Of a stretch of DNA of 64,000 nt, positions 10,885-21,263 are shown piece after piece; the stretch's first letter is position 1, and each line of letters opens with the position of its first letter. Below the pieces are notes generated by a model that saw only the letters and a program-made list of their open reading frames with translations, was not told where the DNA came from and made no database searches. Both the position numbers and the translations under genes were made by a program. Origin of the DNA: Picochlorum sp. 'celeri' (Eukaryota; Chlorophyta; Trebouxiophyceae); the NCBI GenBank assembly GCA_010909725.1, contig JAACMV010000022.1, positions 1,302,001-1,366,000 of the forward strand, in the 5' to 3' direction.

Positions 10885-12117
10885 GGACGGCCAACCGTTC
10901 CTCCTCTGCTTTCTTTTCTGCTCGATATTCATTCTTTTTAGCTTGTGGTAATTCCAATGACACATGAATGACTTCAGGAGCGTCATGAACGATTTCTGTG
11001 ACATTCTGCTCTTCATGGCCTTCAGGTTCTTCAAGGATGAGTTGTTCTGCTCTGCAACTTGCGTGTTTAACGCCTGTAACCACTTGTCTTCGTACCCTTT
11101 AATCATATATCCAAGACTGCACGCTTTGTGGTTCCTCCAATGGAAGCCATCCACGAAGAATTTGGTGTGCATGAAGAACAATGGTGCCCTGCTCAAGCAA
11201 TAGTCCTGCAAGTTGCATGCATTGTCGTAAATGACGTATTCCGGGGCTTTTCTGAGATACTGTGTCATGAATGCAAATGGTTCTTTCCTCCCTTCTGCTT
11301 CTTTGATGATGAAGGATGCATACACAAAACCATGCTCACACAGGATGGTGAACACCCCTCCTGTCCTGTCCCCAGGCTTGCAGAACGCGTGCTCACACGC
11401 ATCTTTCCTCCCGTCAACGCTCTCTTCCTCTTTCATCGAGTCTGCCTGATATTGGGGCTTGGATCGGACGCGCTGCAGGCCCGTCAGGATGCCAGAATGT
11501 AGGTATGATCCATCCAGAATTGATGGTCCCTGAGGTGGGACACCGCTCCCAAGCTCGCTTTCCAGCGTGTATCTATCATGGAAAGCATTTGTACTCTCGA
11601 TTCGGGTCACTAAGGCATTCAGAAGATTGCCCCATTCCGCCGGAATGTGTACGCAAGAGTCCCCAGGCCGCTTGATGGTCAACAGCAGTTTGAACAGGGG
11701 TGGGGCCTCCTTGCTCAGCTGCGACAGCACACCACTCGGGACCGTGCGGCTCTCCAAACATTCCTTGAGTAAAATACAACATCTCAACGTGATGTAGGAT
11801 ACAGCGGGGGACTCGGAGGCGAGGCAAAAGATCAAATCTGCCAGGCTGGTAAGCCTCTCTGAGGAGTCCCAGGCTTTGGCTTTAGCAAACGCCCATTGCA
11901 GGAAGGAATCCACATTCCAAAGGGTTCCAAGTTGTCTTAAATGTCGTCCTTTATCCCTCCAAAATTCCTCCAGACCAGCAGCGTCGCGAGCCTTCCTGAT
12001 CCGCTTCTGGAACTGCAGCAACAGCCTAGCAAGGGAAAGCCTAGCTTTCCTTGTTCTTCTGGCCTTGTCTACATTGAGGAACGACCTATCCCTTTTGGCC
12101 CCGAAGCTTTCGAACAC
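10870..12117 (-). CDS. KDZ-like DDE transposase
   Basis: An uninterrupted 415-codon frame. The core reads KDACEHAFCKPGDRTGG, then YVIYDNACNLQDY, then FFVDGFHWRNHKACSLGY, then QVAEQNNSSLKNLK. This order (a D-containing YDxAC box, a FHxxxHxxC box and an EQxNS box with late acidic residue) fits the Kyakuja-Dileera-Zisupton group of cut-and-paste transposases as I know it. The superfamily assignment is by motif only. The N-terminus is basic and helical. About 400 residues is short for the family, so an N-terminal zinc-binding part may be missing or lie in an upstream exon. Confidence 0.6.
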   Translation of the reverse strand: MFESFGAKRDRSFLNVDKARRTRKARLSLARLLLQFQKRIRKARDAAGLEEFWRDKGRHLRQLGTLWNVDSFLQWAFAKAKAWDSSERLTSLADLIFCLASESPAVSYITLRCCILLKECLESRTVPSGVLSQLSKEAPPLFKLLLTIKRPGDSCVHIPAEWGNLLNALVTRIESTNAFHDRYTLESELGSGVPPQGPSILDGSYLHSGILTGLQRVRSKPQYQADSMKEEESVDGRKDACEHAFCKPGDRTGGVFTILCEHGFVYASFIIKEAEGRKEPFAFMTQYLRKAPEYVIYDNACNLQDYCLSRAPLFFMHTKFFVDGFHWRNHKACSLGYMIKGYEDKWLQALNTQVAEQNNSSLKNLKAMKSRMSQKSFMTLLKSFMCHWNYHKLKRMNIEQKRKQRRNGWPSSGAM

Positions 12118-12252
12118 TCTTTACCGATCTCATCGGTGGCCCGTGATGCTGTCGGCGAAGGCAAGCTCTGGACCTGATGCTCATGCTTGTCCCATCCATG
12201 ATCAGCACCTTTGGGGAGTCTTTGCAGCAAGGGCACATCATCTGGTTCTCTA

Positions 12253-12706
12253 TCCATTCCTGAAATGGCAACCTGCTAACAATCGCTGGGTGTTGCAGAA
12301 ACCCCTGGTATGGACTCTGACTAGAAACAGATCAGTGACACTCGTGCAGTGAACAAGGAAGCGCTTGCCCCTTCCTACATAGACCTTAGCATTCCAAGAG
12401 AGACTAAAGTCAGATTTGCCTGAAGTATGACGGCCCTACTGCTTCTGCTATGTTATGTGGTACCAAGAGTAAACTATTCACAAACTGAAGCGGTAGTCAT
12501 ATGGACGGTCGAGGAAATCTGTTTCATTCACTATGCTACACTCGCTCAAACAAAACACTACAGAGGAGTATGTCCAATGGACAAGATACAGGTCAGGAGG
12601 TTTTGTATCCCTTTATAAATTTCTCAACATTTTATTTAGGGATTTCCTCCTGTGGGGCTTGTATGATTTGGAAGATATTCGTCATATTTCTCGACTGTGT
12701 AATAAT
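12253..12706 (+). mobile_element. LINE 3' fragment, family 2
   Basis: This matches the 3' end of the minus-strand LINE at 27219-27655 almost base for base, starting CCATTCCTGAAATGGCAACC and ending GTGTAATAAT. It encodes the last 30 or so residues of ORF2 (FLKWQPANNRW...) and then 3' UTR. It is a 5'-truncated insertion between the KDZ-like and pogo-like transposase genes. Confidence 0.85.
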
Positions 12707-12910
12707 TCACACAGTTACCGTAGTATCACTAACTTTCGTACGCAGTTGGCCGGAGTGGAAATCGGCTAAGTCCGATATTTTTTGGACGACAAATGTCTAT
12801 TTTTACCTTGCTGAAACTTGTACACGAATATTTATTGCAAGAATAAAGCCTCTGTGCATGCGGAATTGGCGTCAACGATGGTAGGATGGTGTTTCCTCTT
12901 GATCTCGGTT

Positions 12911-12924
12911 TGGCCTCGAGGCCA
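12911..12924. repeat. Isolated perfect palindrome
   Basis: TGGCCTCGAGGCCA, 14 bp, just downstream of the pogo-type transposase stop codon. It stands alone, unlike the strings elsewhere. Confidence 0.8.
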
Positions 12925-13003
12925 CCTCAAGCAGGCCTGTTGTTGAGGGCTTGGGTTTCTGGCAGTTGTTCTCATTCTGGCCAGCATCTCTGCAAGTTCC
13001 TCT

Positions 13004-15043
13004 TCATTGACCGTCCTTATCCAAAGTAGTATCATTATCACAAAACGATTCTTGCCATTCCTGGCTGAGACAATCATCATCTTTCCCAAATACATCCAGG
13101 ACAGGTCGACAGTTGTCCAGTTCATCTCCAGCTTTACCTCTATTTGTATTCAAACATTTGAGCGGCAATTCTCCATTCATTGACATCACTGTGGCTTCAC
13201 TCTGCTTTTCTTTGCTAAAGATCTCCAAGAGGCCCGACTTCCTCCACCCACTGATGACTACATCATGTGTCAACCTGTCCCAAGCTGTCTGCGTGATCTC
13301 AACTAATTTGGCGGAGGATACCTTGCTGACATTCAAGTGCAGGTCATGATAGGCAGTATTTTTCTTGAGAAGTTGCTCCACGCATTTATCTGCGGCGACT
13401 TCACAAAACCGTTTCTTTGCTGCTTGTTTCAAGGCCCCATTTACTGACAAATCCAGGGGCTGCAACTTCGAAGTAGTGTTTGTAGGCAAGTAGCAGAGAA
13501 TGATCTTACGTCCATATTTTGCACTTAATGCTTTCCTGAATACATCGGTGCAATGAAAGGGAGCATTGTCCCAAACCACTATGATTGGCTTTGTAGGATC
13601 TGATCGCTGTTCAGCATGCTTCATGATGATTTCCTCAAAAAACACGAGAGTAGTGTCGGAGTTCGCCCAGTGGTTGCTGGTTTGGATAAAATCAGCACTA
13701 TCTGGTTTGGAATGCATCGGACAACTACCGTACTGCGGTATAGGGTCACCAAATTCATTCAGTCGCCTTACCATTTTCTTTGTCTTTAGATCTTTCCTTT
13801 CCTTGTATTGCTTGCCCTCAAAAATGTACTGAAGTGGGAGTCTTTCGCCACTTGCTGTAATCGCACATGCAAGTGAAATCATCTGTTTGCTACCATGATC
13901 ATGCGCTTCACAAGGGTAGTAGTTGTCTGTGCCACCAATCTTTCCGCTCTTACTCCACGTCTTGGACTTCCCTGCTGGATTGTACAACATGCACGTCTCA
14001 TCCATGTTGTAGACATCTACTTCTGTTAGGTTGTGAAGTCGAACTAAGAACGCAAGCTGAAGAACAAGATCCTGCTGCATATCCTGCCAATTTTTTGGCA
14101 AGAATTTCGTGCAGGACGTGACAGCTTTGTATCTCCACCTCATTCTACTGGTCATAAAATTTCTGGTCCATGTCCTACTAATGCTCACCTGTCCTGGTCC
14201 ATTTCCTACGAGATGTCCTTTATTTTTGGCTTTCAGGAGTTGTTTAATTATTTCTTGAGCCATTGGCAGGCTCACCCGAGCACCGATGTCATCTCTGACT
14301 CTGGTGAGTCCATCCTCCAAATATTGCAGCGTTTCTTCATCCAGCACACATGGCCTCCCAACCTTATTTTGCCCTTCAGTTTGATGTGGACTGTCTTCCA
14401 ATCTCCAAGTTTCTCTATTGACTCCAAATTTTGGATTGTTTATCCAGGAGAACAGGGTGGTTTTCCTAACATAAGTCGGCGGGTGCAACTGTTGAGCAAA
14501 ACAGATTGTGTGCTTGAGTGCCTCCCTCCTCTTATTCCGTCTCAAATAGCAGTAGTGCTCCAACAAAATCCTGATAGTCTTTTCATCAATCTTTTTGTGC
14601 TTTTTAGGTCTCTTGTGCACCACAGATGACTCTGTATCGACTGCTGGTGTTCCAATTGTCTCTTCTTGTGGAGGAAATACTCCAACTCCTCTTGTGGCAT
14701 CTTTCCTCAACTCTGCTTGCACCTGCGGAGTCTGATTCTCTTGTAATTGTGAAAAATCGATACTGTCCCACGGAATTACCTCTACGTCGCTATGTTTCCT
14801 CTTCTTCTTGGCCAGTCTCTTCGCTTGTTTTTCTTTCTCCTCCTGCCTGCGCTTTCTAGCCACTTCCTGATCTCTCAGAGATGATTCTTCGCATTTCCTC
14901 TTGAAATTCTCCCTTTTTAACCTTTGATCAGGTGTCTCGTCTGCTTTGCGGGCAGCTTGTAGACGCTCACCTCTCCTGAAGGCTCGAAAAATCGGTGCGT
15001 GTTCGAAAGTCATGGTCTGACAGGTGGCCAAACTTCTGATCAC
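13004..15043 (-). CDS. pogo/Tigger-type DDE transposase
   Basis: An intact 679-codon frame. The DDE_1 catalytic core is plain: VYNMDETC (D near residue 347), VVWDNAPFHCT (D near 491) and KLQPLDLSVNG (third D near 530), the last two separated by 38 residues, within the range of pogo-like Tc1/mariner elements. Upstream are a Lys/Arg/Glu-rich N-terminus and a helix-turn-helix-like region (about 170-260). The protein cuts and pastes its own DNA. No stop or frameshift is seen. I did not find convincing terminal inverted repeats with TA duplications in the flanks, so the element ends are unknown. Recent activity or domestication are both possible. Confidence 0.85.
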   Translation of the reverse strand: MIRSLATCQTMTFEHAPIFRAFRRGERLQAARKADETPDQRLKRENFKRKCEESSLRDQEVARKRRQEEKEKQAKRLAKKKRKHSDVEVIPWDSIDFSQLQENQTPQVQAELRKDATRGVGVFPPQEETIGTPAVDTESSVVHKRPKKHKKIDEKTIRILLEHYCYLRRNKRREALKHTICFAQQLHPPTYVRKTTLFSWINNPKFGVNRETWRLEDSPHQTEGQNKVGRPCVLDEETLQYLEDGLTRVRDDIGARVSLPMAQEIIKQLLKAKNKGHLVGNGPGQVSISRTWTRNFMTSRMRWRYKAVTSCTKFLPKNWQDMQQDLVLQLAFLVRLHNLTEVDVYNMDETCMLYNPAGKSKTWSKSGKIGGTDNYYPCEAHDHGSKQMISLACAITASGERLPLQYIFEGKQYKERKDLKTKKMVRRLNEFGDPIPQYGSCPMHSKPDSADFIQTSNHWANSDTTLVFFEEIIMKHAEQRSDPTKPIIVVWDNAPFHCTDVFRKALSAKYGRKIILCYLPTNTTSKLQPLDLSVNGALKQAAKKRFCEVAADKCVEQLLKKNTAYHDLHLNVSKVSSAKLVEITQTAWDRLTHDVVISGWRKSGLLEIFSKEKQSEATVMSMNGELPLKCLNTNRGKAGDELDNCRPVLDVFGKDDDCLSQEWQESFCDNDTTLDKDGQ

Positions 15044-15092
15044 AAGCGTGTATTTCTTGATGCGATAATCTCATATAATTAATAATACATAT

Positions 15093-15111
15093 ATTTATGC
15101 GGCGCATAAAT
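15093..15111. repeat. 19-bp hyphenated palindrome
   Basis: ATTTATGCG and CGCATAAAT form 9-bp arms around a single G. It lies about 50 bp upstream of the pogo-type transposase start and could be part of its promoter or subterminal repeat. Confidence 0.8.
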
Positions 15112-15164
15112 GGAATAACGACAATTATCGGCCGACTTTGGTCAATAGGGTCTAATGGGCCATG

Positions 15165-15795
15165 CACAGGCCATTGTTACCTCCTGGCCCCAGAACGCAT
15201 CTCCAAGCCCCGGGACAGGTACCGCTGCAATCAGGAGAATTTCCTCCGTCTGATTACGCTTGATTCAGGGTATATCTTTATTGCCACCCTCATCAGCACA
15301 TTCAATGAGGTATTAGATGCTTATAAAGATAGCCTTTCTCCCGGGTCGGCAGCTCAGACATGTCTCCCCATCATTCGCTGGCGAGATGCTGAGCACCGCT
15401 GGGAACTTGCCAGGTAGTTTGCTCTTCTCACCTCTTGCACTAGCTTCTTTTCCCCTCTTTCGGTTGCCTCAGACCTCAGTTTTTCTTATTGGATAGCTAC
15501 TTCTCGCTGGAAACTTGTGTTTTACGGTACTCTGGATCAAGGTCGTTTATGACAGTTTTACCTGCTAGAGTTACTCTGACACTGGTCTCCTCCCTGTATT
15601 AGTGGGTTGATAACAGGTGGAGTCGTATCTCGAGTTGAATCAATAGCGTAGATTTATTTGCCACTACATTTGTTTTCTCTGTTTTCTTATTTTTTCCTCT
15701 TCGCCAATGATGTCTGGAGTGGGGCCTCCGACGGACGAATTCCTCCGTCGACCGGGAACTCCCAGGCTGGTGCTGTAACCCACACTAATTAATTA
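15165..15795 (+). mobile_element. LINE 3' fragment, family 3, copy 3
   Basis: This is the longest of three copies. An open frame runs to a TAG at 15415-15417 and ends LPIIRWRDAEHRWELAR, the same layout as the C-termini of the two other LINE families here (LPIIAWNTNTNNW and LPFLKWQPANNRW). A 3' UTR follows that matches 5191-5588 and 9144-9315 and ends CACACTAATTAA. The 5' boundary is uncertain. Confidence 0.75.
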
Positions 15796-17455
15796 TCTCG
15801 CTCATTCCATGAAATATTCGGGTAAAGTCGCCTATTTTCGAACGATATCGTCTCGATCAACACTCCAAAATTCGAAAACTTAGTGATACTACGGTATAAA
15901 TATTTTTGACAAATTGTTTTTATGGCCCTACAATTACGTATAACTCCTCTACATACTATCGGTATTGCGCAATTGGGGAAATCCTTTCTGTGCAGAACAC
16001 GACGAGCACGCAAACCTCGACAATGCTACCGAAAATGAGCAATGTGTCCCATCCAAACCTCTATGTAAGCGTGCACAAACGTCGACTTGGCGCCTTCGCG
16101 AAATCGACTGCGTCAGCCTGTCCTCGACAGCCCTGGATGGGGGCATGTCTCCCCAAATCGGTCATCGATGCGAACACCTGTTTTTTTCGTGCAAAAGTCA
16201 GCTTTCTCGATAGAGGACCAAATCACGCTCCACAAAGGCCAGAATAATGTCCATCAAGTATAGAATCTCACACTATTCAGGAGGTGTCGATCGAGACCCT
16301 GCGCAAGGAGTTGGCCGAGCTCAACTGTCAAGAATGTCGTAGCGGAACGACCTTGCGGGTTCTCCTCCCGTGAGCTTGGAGCCCTCTAAAGCAGCGTAAA
16401 TCAAATTTGGAGAAAAAGAAGTCATATGCAGATTGATCGATACCACGGGGCTGCTTTGAGACAATCTCTTTGACACACCCGGCTGTGGGCAGTCATCCTT
16501 TGGTTTTCGTCTGTGAAATCCTTAAGGGAAAAGCCCGGCGGTCAGCACCACAGGAGGAAATCATTGGAGAAGGTACGAACAAACTTCCAGGGCAGGACAG
16601 GAGTCTTTCAATTTCACATCACTGGGGAAGTGGCCCAAAGCATGGTCACAACCATCACCAAGGTTGTCCTGACCCTCAGCATGGCTGTGATGTACCTCTG
16701 GGAGAACAAATTCTGTAACAGGGCGGTGCACGTGGGACTTGGTCGTCGAAATGGAGATGGCGAGATGCTGCACGAGGGCTTATGACTAGGCAAGCACGTC
16801 TGGGCTCAAAACAAGGTTGCAAACTTTGCAGCTGCAGCATCATTCAGATGGCTGAGCAGCCTTGAATGTTCCATGGTGTCAACATCTGTAGAATCTTATA
16901 TGTTATGCAGTGTAAGTGCGAGCTCACGAATATGAAGCAAACAAAATGGATGTCGCCACCATTGCTTGGATCAAAGGCCCCTTGATACCAGCAAGCACTG
17001 CCAGTCGACTGGCAACGACGATGGCCATGGAAGGCGATCGCCTTCGCGAAGCCCACCTGATACAAGGCCACGCACGACGGGCAAGACCCCTAGTCCCCTA
17101 TAAAAAAATAGCGTGGAAATTTTGGACCGATGGCGTGTGAATTTTCCTGTTCCCATCAAAAGCACTCTTTAATAGGATGCAGAAAAAGCCATCAATAGAC
17201 AGTTGTAAGTCGTATTTCAAATTCTTTGATGGTCCCTAGGCTTAGTCTATGGACACCTGCATTCGCCAATACTTCCATAATCAATTAATACGATGAATTG
17301 TGGTCGACCAGTCGATGGGGAATTCCCCGTGTTCGAACACGTGGACCCCAAGTTGGCGGGCACTTTCTTTGAGTCCAGCGGCAGATCTCTGCGCTCTTAG
17401 GAGATAACTCGGGGAATGAATCTATTGAAATGGAAAGAATCTGCAATAAAAGACA
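15796..17455. other. No recognisable gene
   Basis: Several frames of 75-115 codons exist on both strands but none shows a family motif or plausible splicing. The palindrome ACGATATCGT is near 15841 and a strong palindrome string is at 16999-17051. The stretch may hold the 5' end of the decayed hAT element that follows. Confidence 0.4.
16999..17051. repeat. String of four perfect palindromes
   Basis: TGCCAGTCGACTGGCA (16999-17014), ATGGCCAT (17021-17028), GAAGGCGATCGCCTTC (17030-17045) and CTTCGCGAAG (17042-17051) lie within 53 bp, the last two overlapping. No coding content is seen. Confidence 0.9.
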
Positions 17456-19645
17456 ATGAGAGTCATTATTGGAATAATTGGGATATTGTGTGCGGTGTGC
17501 TCGACAAGAAGAGCAGAAACGGTCCAGCTCCTTTTCAGTGGACAATCAGGTGTAAACAGTACCGGGCTCGGTACACGCGTGTCTGCCAGTGCTCAAAGAC
17601 ATATGGAGAGCAAAAAGCAGTGCAGAGAGTCATACACGCTCTGGTTGGATCATCTGAGAGTATCTCAAGAAGGACTCCCTCCAGCACAAAAGGAGAAACT
17701 GCACCAAATTCAGAAACAGAAATCTTCCAACTCAGTTCAGACGACCATCAACATTGCTCAGCATAAGGATCTACTGCAGAGATTTCAGGAACAGCTTTTA
17801 TTATGGGCACTTTTGAATTCAACATCTATGGCATTCAGAACTGTGGAACATGATGCATTGAATGCTGCTTTGAAGGTGATAGGGTTCAAACATGGTCTGT
17901 CCAGAAAGTATTTGGCAAATGAGTTTCTAGAAAAGCAATATTCGAAGTTTGCGAATGATAGAAAGCAATCCCTTGACTATTATTGTCAATACCAGATATC
18001 AGCGGATTCTTGGAAGTATAGGAATGCAAATAATGGGAAGAAGCTTGTAGGAGTTACTCTGAACATGCCTGCTGGAAGTTGCCAGGTTGGTGACATTTTT
18101 CCTACAGCGGACGACAAGAGTATCATCAGACTATCTTGAAAATCAGATCTCCAGTTTAATTGACAAACTAGGGAAAACGAAGTACATTGGCTGTGTGTTT
18201 GATGGAGAGAGAGCATATTACAATGCTGGGATAAGATAAGGCTGCAAGCCAAATACCCTTGGTCCATTCACATGACTTGCAATGCGCACATGCTTAACTT
18301 GCTTCTCAAGGATATAAGTCAAACTGATTCTTTAAAAGATGCGTTCGATAGAGGACATAAATTGGTGTTACTGTGCATCTCTAAGGAAGGCAGGTTAGCA
18401 TTGAATTCCCTGCAGGAAGAAAGAAATGGCAAGCGTCTGCCACTCAGGCTGGGAGTTGAGACTCGATTTGGCTTTATGGTGCGTGAAATAGAAGATTTAG
18501 TACGTTCGAAAGATGCTATTCGAGCTCTGGCGAGTGATCAACAGTTGAGGGAGAAATTCAATTCAGCAAGCACATCTACAGCAGACTAAAGGGATGCATT
18601 CCGTACCATTGATGATAGGGAATTTTGGGTTTTATTAGAGCTGATCACCGAATTTTTGTCTCCAGTAGTCAAAATGATTCATTTTATCGAGCAAGATATG
18701 GCTATGATCACCCAAATGTACTTCATTGTGCGATATTTGCACTGCAAGTTTCGCCTGCAGGACTTAGAGGCACACAATTTGGTTATGGACGTTCCTCCTG
18801 GAGTAATCCCTAGAGCGATTTTGTTTGATTTCGAAAAGGATATGGCGGAACAAGTTCTTAAGAGATTTTCCTATCAGGGCAATGCCACACAAAGATCAAG
18901 CACAGCAGACCTTGGATTGTTTACTTTGGCATACTTGTTGGATTTGAGGTTCTACTGGGACTTGGGAGAGGCCAAGCGGCCAGATATTTCAGAGCTGTCC
19001 CGAAAAGACCGCGAGGAAGCGAAAAAGGCACTTTGTCAGATCTCTGATAAGGAGAATCAGCATGCGGTGTTGAATGAGTTTGAAGAGTTGCTGCAGCATG
19101 GTCTAGGTGAGATCCCCATTGCCATTTTGACTCAGATCATCAAAATTAGCGGACCAAAGCCATCTAGAAAATCTTGCCAGTTTGAGAAAGATCATGATGT
19201 GGACAACTACTGCGTTGCAGTGATATGGAACCAACTTGGTGAGATTCACGGATTCAAATATCCCCTACTAGCAAAACGAGTTGCTCCAAATCTGTTTGCA
19301 TTGCATGTGACATCCTGCAGCACTGAGAGACTCTGGTCGCGCATGAGGCACTTGTATAGGCCTCTTAGAAGTCGTTTATCTCCAGAAAAGGCAAAGAAAA
19401 TGTTATTGATCAACCTAGATGACTCCTTTACAAAAAATCTTGGAAAAAGGAAAAGGTATGATGACATGGCCCAAATCCAAGAAAATGCATCTGAGTCAGA
19501 CGAAGAAAATATGGGCCTTCCAGAAGATTACTTGGATGGAGTTGATCTAAATAATCTTCCAGATAACTATTTTGACTTGTCAGGATGTTTCGATGGCGAA
19601 GGAAATCTGCTTCAAGATGATGGAAGTCAAAGTGATGATGACTGA
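17456..19645 (+). pseudogene. hAT-family transposase, decayed
   Basis: Three successive plus-strand pieces (about 17456-18139, 18272-18589 and 18656-19645) make one transposase. The centre has the hAT-type CNAHMLNLLLKDI. The C-terminus has the hATC dimerisation motif TSCSTERLWSRMRHLYRPLR followed by SPEKAKKMLLINL and an acidic tail. It is broken: a frame change near 18125-18140, another near 18235-18240, and an in-frame TAA at 18587-18589 after which the same frame continues. No 8-bp target duplication or matching terminal repeats could be assigned with confidence. Confidence 0.8.
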
Positions 19646-19793
19646 CTGTAGTAAGGGGCTTCAGATGCCCTAAGCATGGGAAGATAATTGACCGCATTCG
19701 ATCTGAAGATATTGACGAACCATTGCAGTGTAATTAAACCCCACTGCGTCCAATAAGACGTGATGACAACGCGATAACAATGATCTAAGGCAA

Positions 19794-19915
19794 GCGATAG
19801 CGTGTGACGCTATCGATCTAATCTATAATCTCCCATCAAATGTCAATTTGACCGATGATATTGATAAAATCAAGCTATCGGTCGATAGCATGTAAATTCC
19901 GGACCACGCTATCGC
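19794..19915. repeat. 122-bp element with 11-bp inverted ends
   Basis: GCGATAGCGTG (19794-19804) and CACGCTATCGC (19905-19915) are perfect inverted ends. Inside, ACGCTATCG at 19807-19815 makes a tight hairpin with the left end, and GCTATCG-GT-CGATAGC (about 19874-19889) makes another. Four inverted copies of one 7-9 bp motif in 122 bp suggest a MITE-like element or a subterminal repeat of the hAT copy just upstream. A palindrome, ACTCATGCATGAGT, follows at 19931-19944. Confidence 0.65.
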
Positions 19916-20028
19916 CCAACTCTATGAGTGACTCATGCATGAGTATGCATACTTGCGGCGGGTATATATCCAATGCAAGAAAAATCTTTGTCCATACCAC
20001 TTATCTGTATTGACTGCATGGGCATTCA

Positions 20029-21126
20029 TTATCCATGATAATCCTCAAATATTGCCTTGGCATCTGCTACGAGCGATTTCTCCAAATTTGATAGAACGGG
20101 TAGATCCCGAAAATCAGACATGATTTTTTTGCAAGATATTTTTGCTCGCATTGGTACTTCCAACAACATAGATCCACACCAACACACAAGGTGATGCAGT
20201 CTGTACACAGTCGTGTTCTGTGCAAACAATGTGTGGTGCATTATCGGACCAGCACTCGAACCTTTAATGGCATACATATAGCATTTTGGCGCATCCCTCT
20301 TGTGGTACCAGTACAGTTCAGCCAGGTGCAACCATGGCTCATACCTGTATGGGCGATCCCTGGCTGCCCTCTCAAATGCATTCTCAACATCGTTAAATTC
20401 CACGACTGAGCTCGCAATCAATCCTGCTCCTTTCAAAGAATATAAAAGGTGTGAATCGTTGTTTAAATTCTTAAATGAATCTTCAAGAATGGCAGCCAGA
20501 GAGTATTTGCTCCAAAATACTTCCTCCAACCGAGGTCTTTCACCAAGGCTGATTCGCTTCACATAATGTGGCACAGAAGCACTGACATTTACTGCATGCA
20601 GTGCCTTTGCTAAATGAAATCGTAAACTTGCATCATTTGGGCTATCTAGCAATTCTTTCTCAATAAGTTTAATATCATTTTCAAGACCTCTATGGTTTCT
20701 TGAATTGTGGATAGTGTACATTGAGTCTGGCAAAGTTCCAACTGAGGGCTTCTTCTTTGTCTTTATTGCTTCGTGAATGACACCTTTATAATACCATGGA
20801 TGAGCTACCCTGAGGATTTTCATGTGGCTGAATGAAATTCCATGTGAGTATTCATTTATCCAATATACATCCTTGTCTAAATTTAGTTCATGCAATGTCA
20901 GGTTGTGTGATGAAACAAAAACTTGGTCGGCATCGAGTATGATCCAATATTTACACTTACTGCGTAACTTTGATTCCCCATGCCGCAAACAAAGGTTTTG
21001 GACCTCATCCGTTCGACAGTGAGGCGTTATCATACAGAGAAGTGGCCTAGAATAAGGCCTTCTGCTCGTGGGGTGCCAAAACAAGACCCGGAAGAGGAAA
21101 CACGTGATTATTAATTTATTTGGCAC
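20029..21126 (-). CDS. GT2-type glycosyltransferase with TPR-like tail, 5' incomplete
   Basis: A 365-codon frame. It contains the DxD region WIILDADQVF near its first third, then HPWYYKGVIHEAI, then a helical section with repeated tetratricopeptide-like spacing (LRFHLAKALHAV, YEPWLHLAELYWYHK). This is the layout of GT2-fold transferases with C-terminal TPR repeats. The N-terminal nucleotide-binding strand and first acidic motif are missing, and the first 40 or so codons do not look like the family, so one or more 5' exons are probably absent or unresolved near 21050-21126. Likely acts on glycans or proteins in the secretory pathway; acceptor unknown. Confidence 0.65.
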   Translation of the reverse strand: MPNKLIITCFLFRVLFWHPTSRRPYSRPLLCMITPHCRTDEVQNLCLRHGESKLRSKCKYWIILDADQVFVSSHNLTLHELNLDKDVYWINEYSHGISFSHMKILRVAHPWYYKGVIHEAIKTKKKPSVGTLPDSMYTIHNSRNHRGLENDIKLIEKELLDSPNDASLRFHLAKALHAVNVSASVPHYVKRISLGERPRLEEVFWSKYSLAAILEDSFKNLNNDSHLLYSLKGAGLIASSVVEFNDVENAFERAARDRPYRYEPWLHLAELYWYHKRDAPKCYMYAIKGSSAGPIMHHTLFAQNTTVYRLHHLVCWCGSMLLEVPMRAKISCKKIMSDFRDLPVLSNLEKSLVADAKAIFEDYHG

Positions 21127-21263
21127 AGTATTAGTTGTATTTAAACTTGAAATGATGTGTTTTCACGGGCTAACGATCACGCGTTGGTGTTGGCGCACGG
21201 GTGGCGGTAGTAGAGTTTACACCTGGGTTGATCTTCCACTGCAGACCAAGACCTGTGGACCTT

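Noticed and set aside
12700..15100. Search for terminal inverted repeats of the pogo-type element
   Set aside because: Only weak, imperfect matches (a TCGGC-containing stretch on both sides) and no paired TA duplications.
17000..19950. Assigning 19794-19915 as the right end of the hAT element
   Set aside because: No matching inverted end or 8-bp duplication was found on the left side.
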